DNA of 49,918 nucleotides from an archaeon (GTDB lineage: Archaea; Nanobdellota; Nanobdellia; Pacearchaeales; JAPDKA01), in NCBI GenBank assembly GCA_029258825.1, contig JAPDKA010000007.1, positions 1-49,918 on the forward strand. The letters run 5' to 3'. Under the pieces are notes generated by a model, which saw only the letters and a program-made list of their open reading frames with translations, did not search any database and had not been told where the DNA came from. Positions 44,136 through 49,918 of the stretch are shown one piece after another. The stretch's first letter is position 1. Each line of letters opens with the position of its first letter. The translations under genes were made by a program, and so were the position numbers.

Positions 44136-44648
44136 ATGGGACGAAAATGTAGCTACTTGAAGGTTTTAGAAGTTTTCTTTGTAGAGCCAACTACAACACA
44201 TTTTATTAAAGAGATAAGCAGAAAAATAAACCTTGCTCCTACCTCAGTAAGAAAGCATATCAAACATTTGCTTGCTAAAAACTTAATAAAAAGAAATAAG
44301 GCAAAACCTTTTGATGGTTTTATAGCTAACAGAGAGAATGATGATTTTATATTTTATAAGAGAGTTTATAATCTCTATACTCTAAAAGAACTTAGTAATT
44401 TTTTAATTTCAAGTTTTTGGCCTAAGCTTCTTGTTGTGTTTGGCTCTTATGCTAGAGGGGAAGATATTGAAGAAAGCGACATAGATATTCTAATAGTAAC
44501 CAAAGCTAAGAAGGAGATAAATCTAAATAAGTTTGAGAAACGTCTTAAAAGAAAAATCAATTTGCTTATTATTGATAAACTAGGAAAACTGGATAAAAAT
44601 ATTGTAAAAAAAATTTATAATGGAATAGTACTTTATGGAGGGTTTTAA
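44136..44648 (+). CDS. MNT-type nucleotidyltransferase antitoxin with a winged-helix domain
   Basis: A 170-aa protein. Residues 1-60 form a winged helix (FIKEISRKINLAPTSVRKHIKHLLAKNLI), probably DNA binding and autoregulatory. The rest is a minimal nucleotidyltransferase with the active-site motif G103-S-Y-A-R-G108 and S114-D115-I-D117. In MNT/HEPN toxin-antitoxin pairs this enzyme adds AMP to the HEPN RNase and inactivates it. The partner follows with no gap (stop 44646-44648, ATG 44649) but is broken. The gene is AT-rich. Confidence 0.85.
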   Translation: MGRKCSYLKVLEVFFVEPTTTHFIKEISRKINLAPTSVRKHIKHLLAKNLIKRNKAKPFDGFIANRENDDFIFYKRVYNLYTLKELSNFLISSFWPKLLVVFGSYARGEDIEESDIDILIVTKAKKEINLNKFEKRLKRKINLLIIDKLGKLDKNIVKKIYNGIVLYGGF

Positions 44649-45018
44649 ATGGATGAAATATTTAGAATAAGCAAAGATAAGGAAAGAGCAAAAGATTTAT
44701 TTGATATGGCGAAAAAGATAAAGCATACAAAATAATTGAAGAATATTATGAGATAATAAAAGAACTGCTTACTGCCATAATGTACATTGACGGTTTCAAA
44801 ACATTAAGCCAGTTAGACTTATCGAATATTTTTCTGCTAAATACAAAAAACTCAATGAAAATCAAATTAAGTTGATTGATACTTTAAGAAAATTTAGAAT
44901 AGGTGTGGTTTATTATGGAAGAAAAATAAGTCAAGAATTTTTGATAAACAATGAAGATGAAATAAAAAAGATCATTTCGGTTTTAATGAAATTTGTAAGA
45001 GATAAATTGTATAAGTAA
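44649..45018 (+). pseudogene. Disrupted HEPN-domain toxin gene
   Basis: Three frames together give a HEPN-like protein. MDEIFRISKDKERAKDLFDMAKK (44649 to about 44716) hits a stop soon after. A second frame from 44717 gives DKAYKIIEEYYEIIKELL and IDGFKTLS. A third from about 44812 gives VRLIEYFSAKYKKL and RIGVVYYGRKI, ending at 45018. The second break fits loss of one base near 44810. The first fits a small deletion, since HEPN proteins usually carry about a dozen more residues there. The toxin is therefore probably dead beside an intact antitoxin, unless assembly errors or programmed frameshifting are involved. Confidence 0.75.
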
Positions 45019-45040
45019 AATTGTAAAAAATCTACAATTT
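45018..45040 (+). terminator. Hairpin after the HEPN pseudogene
   Basis: AAATTGTA (45018-45025) pairs perfectly with TACAATTT (45033-45040) around a 7-nt A-rich loop, immediately after the last stop, and CTATTTTA follows. It is plausibly the 3' end of the MNT/HEPN transcript. Confidence 0.4.
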
Positions 45041-45153
45041 CTATTTTAGAAAGCAAGAAAAAAGAAAGCTGGCATCGGAACAACTTAGCTAAATTTTCAT
45101 ACAAACATTTAAAAAATCGTGCAAGATTAGTTAAGCAATAAAAGAGGTGAAAA

Positions 45154-46047
45154 ATGGGCGCTGGCAAGAAAAAAACTAAACAAAAAAAGCAAACTAAACA
45201 AACAAAATTTGCAAAGTTCAACGAGATTGTTAAAGCGATAAAGCAAGTAAAAATTCAAGGTGCTGAGAACATTGCGAAAGCAGCAGTCAAAGCATTATTG
45301 TTGCGTAATGATTCTAAAGCAATTCACACATTGCTGAGCTTAAGGCCAACTGAACCTTGTTTAAGAAACAGTATAAAGTATGTTTTAGTAAGACAAAAAC
45401 AAACAAGTTTGAAAAATGCTGTTAACGAAGTAATAAAACATTTTGATAATGCAGATAAAGCTATTGCTGAATATGGGGCAAGATTGATTAAAAACAAGTA
45501 TGTTGTGTTTACACATTGTCATAGTCAAACTGTTGTTAATGCTTTAATTAAAGCAAAGCAACAAGGTAAAAAGTTTGAAGTATGGCAAACAGAAACAAGG
45601 CCATTAATGCAAGGTCGCATAACAGCCAAGCAACTTGCAAAAGCAGGCATTAAAGTAACCCATATTGTTGATAGTGCTGCACGACTTGCCATAGAAAAGG
45701 CTGATATAGTTTTGTTTGGTTGTGATGCTATAACAATGAAACATGTATACAATAAAATAGGAAGTTATATGTTTGCTTTAATAGCAGAACACTATGGAGT
45801 GCCTATTTATATACTAACCAATAGTTGGAAATTTGATGTTAAAAGCCTATCAACAGGAGAAACACCTATAGAGTACAGAAGTAGCAGCGAAGTATGGAAG
45901 AACAAGCCAAAGCAAGTAACAATTATTAATCCAGCATTTGAAAAAATACCGTTAAAGTATATAACAGGTTTTGTTACAGAGTTCGGCATATTAACGCATA
46001 CAGACTTGATAAGAAGAATAAAAAACACATATTCAATTTTATTCTGA
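45154..46047 (+). CDS. Ribose-1,5-bisphosphate isomerase-like (aIF2B/R15Pi family) protein
   Basis: A 297-aa protein of the eIF2B-alpha-like superfamily. Residues aligned to the ribose-1,5-bisphosphate isomerase active site are visible: C122 in FTHCHSQ and D191 in FGCDAIT, plus the substrate-region motif QTETRPLMQG. QGAENIAKAAVKALL matches the family. R15P isomerase converts ribose-1,5-bisphosphate to ribulose-1,5-bisphosphate in the archaeal AMP-phosphorylase/RuBisCO pathway; aIF2B subunits are the main alternative. The basic Lys/Gln-rich first 20 residues are an extension. A Shine-Dalgarno GAGGTG at 45144-45149 precedes the ATG. A HAD phosphatase follows 4 nt later. Confidence 0.8.
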   Translation: MGAGKKKTKQKKQTKQTKFAKFNEIVKAIKQVKIQGAENIAKAAVKALLLRNDSKAIHTLLSLRPTEPCLRNSIKYVLVRQKQTSLKNAVNEVIKHFDNADKAIAEYGARLIKNKYVVFTHCHSQTVVNALIKAKQQGKKFEVWQTETRPLMQGRITAKQLAKAGIKVTHIVDSAARLAIEKADIVLFGCDAITMKHVYNKIGSYMFALIAEHYGVPIYILTNSWKFDVKSLSTGETPIEYRSSSEVWKNKPKQVTIINPAFEKIPLKYITGFVTEFGILTHTDLIRRIKNTYSILF

Positions 46048-46051
46048 ACAA

Positions 46052-46726
46052 ATGAATAGCAAAACTAGCAATCAATCAGCACAACAAAAAGTTATTATTG
46101 CAATAGATATGGATAACACACTCGTCTTAACTAATGCTTTACATGTTCATGCTTTTAATTATGCTTTTGTCAAATCTAAGCTGGATGAAGTAAAACCAAA
46201 GGTTATCGAGAGATTGTTAGGGTTACATGGGGAAGAAATAATAAAACGTATATTTCCAAGGTTGAGCAAGCAAAAAGTGAAAAAGATATTAATGTTGCAT
46301 AACAACTTTGTAGCAAGAAATGCGGCCAAGCTTGTTAAACGTATTGCGAAACCAAACACAATTAACGCATTGATAAAAAAACTTAAACAAAAGTATTATG
46401 TTGTATTAACTACAAACGCAAGCAAGAAAGAGGTTAATGCTATACTTAAAGCGAGTGGTATTAACAAAAAACTGTTTGATGCTATTATAACGAAAGAAAT
46501 GGCAAAGCCAAAGCCCAGTGCAGATGCATTAAAAAAAGCAGAACACCTGCTTAATGCAAAAGTCGCTATTGTGATTGGTGACACACCATATGACATCCTT
46601 GCAGGTAAAAAAGTTAAAGCAAAAACAATAGCAGTGCTTACTGGAAATTTCAGCTTTAAAGAACTGATAAAATACAAACCAGACATGGTACTCCATAACA
46701 TAACAGAGTTAGCAGGAATTATTTAA
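46052..46726 (+). CDS. HAD-superfamily phosphatase (Gph-like)
   Basis: A 224-aa HAD hydrolase. Motif I is AIDMDNTLV, motif II is LTTNASK, the catalytic Lys is in AKPKPSAD, and motif IV is GDTPYDILAG. The helical insertion between motif I and motif II (about residues 35-110) is a C1 cap as in phosphoglycolate phosphatases and related sugar-phosphate phosphatases. The substrate is unknown. It starts 4 nt after the R15P isomerase-like gene, so the two are co-transcribed. If that gene feeds RuBisCO, a 2-phosphoglycolate phosphatase would fit. The last 4 bases overlap the next, convergent gene. Confidence 0.85.
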   Translation: MNSKTSNQSAQQKVIIAIDMDNTLVLTNALHVHAFNYAFVKSKLDEVKPKVIERLLGLHGEEIIKRIFPRLSKQKVKKILMLHNNFVARNAAKLVKRIAKPNTINALIKKLKQKYYVVLTTNASKKEVNAILKASGINKKLFDAIITKEMAKPKPSADALKKAEHLLNAKVAIVIGDTPYDILAGKKVKAKTIAVLTGNFSFKELIKYKPDMVLHNITELAGII

Positions 46727-47340
46727 GCATTTAACAAAAACAAGATAAGGTTAATTTCCCTATGTCGTGTTAATGCTTCTATCAATTTCAATAAACCATT
46801 GCTAGTTATTCCAACTGCATTACATTTATAGCTATTAGTTTCTATTTGGCATGCTATTAGTCCAGTGAAAGGTTTGGCTTTAGCAATAAACATGCTTACT
46901 GGTTCTTCGCATTCTATTTTGCCTAGATATGCTAGTTTTACTTTGCTGTTCAATTCAGAAACAATTTTGTTTAGCATATCTTCAAGATAACGAGGCTTAT
47001 ACATATTCCATGATTGTGTATACATCTCACGTGATTCTTTCAATTGTTTGCATAATTGGGCTACTGAAACAAAACTTTTTTTCTTATAATCAAACACTTC
47101 TGAGGTTTCAGCATTAAAATACAAATGATTGTTGTGCAAAACAGTTTTTGCTCTATCCAGCAACTTAAGCTCAAGAGCAGCAATACCAACATAATAAGTA
47201 AAAAACAGAAACTCGTATTTTGGTAATGTTATGCTATAAGGGTGTGGCAATTCATGGAAGAAAGTAATGTAATCGTCATTAGATTTTTTGCTATAAGATA
47301 AAATTATTCTATTCTTTTTTACAATTAATTCCAATGCCAT
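46723..47340 (-). CDS. 205-aa protein of unknown function
   Basis: Not recognised. An alpha/beta protein starting MALELIVKKNRIILSYSKK with a mid-part rich in aromatic residues (FFHELPHPYSITLPKYEFLFFTYY) and a hydrophobic C-terminal region (LIEALTRHREINLILFLLNA). It has two cysteine-containing strands (KIECEEP and LIACQIE) and no signal. It converges with the HAD gene with a 4-base overlap and lies downstream of the tRNA on the same strand. Confidence 0.6.
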   Translation of the reverse strand: MALELIVKKNRIILSYSKKSNDDYITFFHELPHPYSITLPKYEFLFFTYYVGIAALELKLLDRAKTVLHNNHLYFNAETSEVFDYKKKSFVSVAQLCKQLKESREMYTQSWNMYKPRYLEDMLNKIVSELNSKVKLAYLGKIECEEPVSMFIAKAKPFTGLIACQIETNSYKCNAVGITSNGLLKLIEALTRHREINLILFLLNA

Positions 47341-47378
47341 ATACTAAAAAATAGAGAAACAACTTAAAATTTTTTTCA

Positions 47379-47462
47379 TGCGGGGGGCAGGATTCGAACC
47401 TGCGCAGGCACTAAGCCACCTGGTCCTTAGCCAGGCCCGTTTGACCACTCCGGCACCCCCGC
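47379..47462 (-). tRNA. tRNA-Leu (anticodon AAG), class II
   Basis: An 84-nt tRNA with a 7-bp acceptor stem (GCGGGGG/CCCCCGC), discriminator A, T-arm GCAGG-TTCGAAT-CCTGC, anticodon arm CCTGG-CTAAGGA-CCAGG, and a long variable arm with GGC/GCC. The long arm and A73 indicate Leu. The loop gives anticodon AAG, with A at position 34 (plus-strand 47428). Leu anticodons with A34 are not expected in archaea, where GAG or TAG would be usual. No intron and no encoded CCA. A TATA-like box lies upstream. Confidence 0.92.
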
Positions 47463-47478
47463 AAAGTACCTTCACAAT

Positions 47479-47495
47479 AATTTATTAAACCGAAA
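47479..47495 (-). promoter_or_regulatory. BRE/TATA of the tRNA-Leu gene
   Basis: The minus strand reads TTTCGGTTTAATAAATT, centred about 24 nt before the mature 5' end. It overlaps the plus-strand promoter at 47489-47508 and is the likely tRNA promoter. Confidence 0.4.
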
Positions 47496-47508
47496 CTATT
47501 TTAAAAAC
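47489..47508 (+). promoter_or_regulatory. BRE/TATA of the 137-aa gene
   Basis: ACCGAAAC is followed by ATTTTAAAAAC, centred 25 nt before an ATG at 47527. It points to that ATG rather than the one at 47515. Confidence 0.5.
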
Positions 47509-47526
47509 TTATTTATGTTTGGCATT

Positions 47527-47940
47527 ATGCAAATGGCCACAGCAACATTAGACCAATTAGACAAAAAACTATTATATAAAGTAACCACAAAAGAAAATTT
47601 CAGAGACATACAAATTGAGACTTATATTGAGCACATAGAACTATACAGTAATCGACCACCATACAGATGTTTTTATGTTGTGACTGTTGGTTGTAAAATT
47701 AATGAAAACGGAAAATACCAAGAAGTAAAGAAACTACGGCAAATGGCTACGAATATAGGAGAGCTTATTGTGTATACAGATTGTAAAGTAAAAGGCATAG
47801 CAAAAAGAAAAACAGGCTTGAGCGTGTTGCTCGAGTTAAGTTGTGATGGAAACGAAGATGGTTTACCTGCATTGCTCAAAGAAAATGCTGTTAAGCGTAA
47901 TGATACTATTTGGATTAATGTTGGACTAGGCTATTCTTAA
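47527..47940 (+). CDS. 137-aa protein of unknown function
   Basis: Not recognised. It starts MQMATATLDQLDKK. The sequence is rich in beta strands (RCFYVVTVGCKI, GELIVYTDCKVKGIAK, LSVLLELSCDG) with three evenly spaced cysteines, and ends with DTIWINVGLGYS. The distance from the TATA box places the start at 47527; an ATG four codons upstream is possible. Its stop lies 39 nt before the PIN-ATPase ATG, and a TATA box follows immediately, so the two are probably separate transcripts. Confidence 0.6.
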   Translation: MQMATATLDQLDKKLLYKVTTKENFRDIQIETYIEHIELYSNRPPYRCFYVVTVGCKINENGKYQEVKKLRQMATNIGELIVYTDCKVKGIAKRKTGLSVLLELSCDGNEDGLPALLKENAVKRNDTIWINVGLGYS

Positions 47941-47950
47941 TTCAAAAACA

Positions 47951-47958
47951 TTTATATA
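47951..47958 (+). promoter_or_regulatory. TATA box of the PIN-ATPase gene
   Basis: TTTATATA is centred 25 nt before the ATG at 47980. Confidence 0.6.
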
Positions 47959-47979
47959 GGTAAAACAAATAGCAAAAGC

Positions 47980-49557
47980 ATGGCAAAGCAAACATTTGTT
48001 GTTGATACTAGTGTTGTTGTTGAACGTGCAATTGCTGATTTAGTTAAGCAAGGAAAAATTACTGGCATGATTATAATTCCGAATGCTGTAATAGCTGAAC
48101 TTGAACATCTTGCAAACTTAAACCAAGAACAAGGCTGGCTTGGCCTAGAAGAAATAAAGCAGTTAAGAGAGCTTGAGCAGCAGTACGACATTGAGATAAC
48201 TTTTCTTGGCGAAATGCCATCAGCTGAAGCAATAAAAACAGCAAAGAAATTCGGCAGTATTGATGCAGCAATCCGTAGCCTTGCATTAAAACATAACGCT
48301 ACATTAATTACTGCAGATAAAGTTCAAGCCAAAGTTGCTGAAGTACTTGGCATTGATGTAATGCTAATAGAAATAAAAAAACAAGAAAAAGCACTTAGCA
48401 TAGAAAAATATTTCAAAGGCAATATAATGAGTATTCATATTAAAGAAAATTGTTATGTTTATGGCAAACAAGGAAAGCCAGGAAGCTGGCAATTAGTAAA
48501 ATTAAGTAATAAAAAATTAAGCCGCGACCAAGTTCAAGCAATAGCTAAAGAGATAATAAAGAAAGCAAGTTATGCTGATCGCGCTTTTATTGAGATAAGC
48601 AAGCAAGGGTTAAGCATAGTACAATTTAAAGATTATAGAATCATTATAGTACGCCCACCAATTGCTGACGGCTATGAAATTACTGTAATAAAGCCGCTTG
48701 TTAAGTTGAGCATTAATGATTATAAACTAAATAGAGAATTACTTGCTAGGCTTGAGAAAGCAAGAGGGGTTATTGTTGCAGGCGAGCCTGGTGCTGGTAA
48801 AACAACATTTGTGCAGGCCTTAGCAGAATTTTATTTAGCTAGAGGCAAAGTTGTTAAAACTGTTGAATCGCCTCGCGATTTACAATTGCCAGAAACCATT
48901 ACACAGTACAGCAAAAACTTTGCAACAAGTCAAGATATTCATGATATTTTATTTTTGAGTAGGCCCGACTACATTATATTTGATGAAATGCGCGACACTC
49001 CTGATTTTCAACTATATACTGACTTGCGTTTAGCTGGTAGTGAATGTATTGGTGTTCTGCATGCGGCAGCACCAATTGATGCCATACAACGATTCATCAC
49101 GCGACTTGAAGTTGGTATGATCCCTTCGGTAGTTGATACTGTAATTTTTATGGAAGCTGGAAATATTGCTAAAGTGCTTACACTTGAGCTAAAGGTGAAA
49201 GTGCCGACAGGAATGAAAGAAAAAGATCTTGTTAGGCCTGTCATAGAAGTACGTGATTTTAGTAGTAAAGCATTAGAGTATGAAATATACAAGTATGGTG
49301 AGGAAACAGTCATTGTAAAAATAAAAAAGCAAAGAGAGAAAGAAAAGCAACGTAAAAGGTTTGAAATTATTGAAACTAAAAAATACTTTGTGTTCATAAC
49401 TGGTAAAAAATCAGGAACCATAACCTTGTATGTTGATGGGAGATTTACAGCTGAACTGCAGCTAAAGCATGGAGAAGCAAAAATAAAGAAAAAAAGCAAG
49501 CTTGGAAAGTTCTTAAAGCAAGCGATGCTAGAAGGCAGGCAAATTGAAGTGTATTAA
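47980..49557 (+). CDS. PIN-domain PilT-like ATPase (COG1855 type)
   Basis: A 525-aa fusion. An N-terminal PIN domain (residues 1-130) has the acidic metal-binding residues VVDTSVVVERA, IAELEHL, SIDAAIRSLA and LITADKVQ, and should be an RNase. A central PilT/VirB11-like ATPase (about residues 235-410) has Walker A VAGEPGAGKTTFVQAL and a Walker-B-like IIFDEMRD. A short C-terminal KH-like/basic domain follows. This architecture is common in archaea and of unclear role, perhaps RNA processing or quality control. The start at 47980 is supported by the TATA box. Confidence 0.92.
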   Translation: MAKQTFVVDTSVVVERAIADLVKQGKITGMIIIPNAVIAELEHLANLNQEQGWLGLEEIKQLRELEQQYDIEITFLGEMPSAEAIKTAKKFGSIDAAIRSLALKHNATLITADKVQAKVAEVLGIDVMLIEIKKQEKALSIEKYFKGNIMSIHIKENCYVYGKQGKPGSWQLVKLSNKKLSRDQVQAIAKEIIKKASYADRAFIEISKQGLSIVQFKDYRIIIVRPPIADGYEITVIKPLVKLSINDYKLNRELLARLEKARGVIVAGEPGAGKTTFVQALAEFYLARGKVVKTVESPRDLQLPETITQYSKNFATSQDIHDILFLSRPDYIIFDEMRDTPDFQLYTDLRLAGSECIGVLHAAAPIDAIQRFITRLEVGMIPSVVDTVIFMEAGNIAKVLTLELKVKVPTGMKEKDLVRPVIEVRDFSSKALEYEIYKYGEETVIVKIKKQREKEKQRKRFEIIETKKYFVFITGKKSGTITLYVDGRFTAELQLKHGEAKIKKKSKLGKFLKQAMLEGRQIEVY

Positions 49558-49701
49558 GCAAACTCAACTGCTACCAAAACCACACTAAAACTCATACCGT
49601 AAATATTAAATATCTGAAAAAATAAAAATGAATTAATAAAAGAATAAGAATAAATTAAAGAGAATAAAAAGAATAATAAAAGAGGTGGGTGAAGAAGCAA
49701 G

Positions 49702-49918
49702 ATGGCTAAGCTTAAGGTTTTGCTTAATGTTTTGAGTAAAAAAGCACAGTGGTTTTTGATTGCAGCAACCATCATTGCTGTTGTTGCTTCGGGCTTGTTC
49801 GCATTAAGCATACAGCGTTACTTGCCGCATTCACCAGAAGCACCACAAAAGTTCAAGAACTTTTTAGGGTTTTACCAAATAGGAAGCAACACACTGCTTG
49901 CAAAACAAATCATGCCAG
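49702..49918 (+). CDS. N-terminal part of an anchored membrane protein
   Basis: An open frame from the ATG at 49702 runs off the end of the window (72 codons seen). It begins MAKLKVLLNVLSKKAQWFLI and has one hydrophobic segment at about residues 17-35, followed by a polar region with QIGSNTLLAKQ. AGAGGTGGGTGAAG at 49681-49694 may act as a ribosome binding site, with long spacing. The spacer 49558-49701 is A-rich with no other feature. The family cannot be named from this fragment. Confidence 0.6.
   Translation, partial: MAKLKVLLNVLSKKAQWFLIAATIIAVVASGLFALSIQRYLPHSPEAPQKFKNFLGFYQIGSNTLLAKQIMP

Noticed and set aside
44931..45221. 96-codon minus-strand ORF across the HEPN remnant
   Set aside because: It is Phe/Leu-rich, overlaps the start of the isomerase-like gene on the other strand, and has no promoter or homology signal.
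47424..47430. Reading the anticodon loop in another register (for example as tRNA-Ser)
   Set aside because: The 5-bp stem CCTGG/CCAGG leaves exactly seven loop bases, fixing AAG; A73 and the long arm favour Leu.
1..49918. CRISPR arrays, insertion sequences, integrases or rRNA genes
   Set aside because: No regularly spaced short repeats, transposase-like ORFs, terminal inverted repeats or rRNA-like sequence were seen.

Overview
The window is AT-rich, densely packed and archaeal. It carries eS6, aIF2 gamma, an archaeal histone, an RNase P Pop5-type subunit, a COG1855-type PIN-ATPase, an eIF2B-related isomerase and a class II tRNA without an encoded CCA end. Most transcription units start with a BRE/TATA element about 25 nt before the ATG. 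Bacterial-type GyrB and GyrA, a PlsY homologue, many short orphan genes and very large Ig/cadherin-like surface proteins point to a DPANN-like archaeon (Woesearchaeota/Pacearchaeota-like). The lineage is inferred, not proven.

Layout. 1-1549: the 3' end of an unknown gene, a non-coding stretch with hairpins, a SAM methyltransferase and a tiny thioredoxin-fold-like gene. 1763-9483 (+): eS6, a JAMM protein, aIF2 gamma, a zinc-ribbon protein, then gyrB, a MTH938-like gene and gyrA. 9564-15200 (-): a metallo-beta-lactamase-fold hydrolase, a membrane protein, the htpX-lemA pair, a 572-aa orphan, a histone and a Cys-rich secreted protein. 15270-25999 (mixed strands): TatD, a transglutaminase-like protein, a P2A Ca2+-ATPase next to a Ca2+/cation exchanger, rnp2 coupled to an unknown gene, AMMECR1, a possible nitrilase-fold protein and a PlsY/cytidylyltransferase-kinase fusion. 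26002-44001 (-): about 18 kb of one-directional surface-protein genes, two of them giants (1986 and 1682 aa). 44136-49918: an MNT antitoxin with a broken HEPN toxin gene, a ribose-1,5-bisphosphate isomerase-like protein with a HAD phosphatase, a tRNA-Leu, orphan genes, the PIN-ATPase and the start of a membrane protein.

How the genes fit together. The first part is translation and topology housekeeping. The Ca2+-ATPase and exchanger would keep cytosolic Ca2+ low, while the surface proteins carry Asp-rich cadherin-like repeats that probably bind external Ca2+. The surface block combines N-anchored, C-anchored, lipidated and freely secreted proteins in tightly spaced or overlapping genes, so it is the best candidate here for an uncharacterised system, possibly cell-surface adhesion or host attachment. 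Other points of interest are the PlsY fusion in an archaeon, the MTH938 gene between the gyrase genes, a JAMM motif with a cysteine-containing expanded loop, a tRNA-Leu with an A34 (AAG) anticodon, and the decayed HEPN gene.
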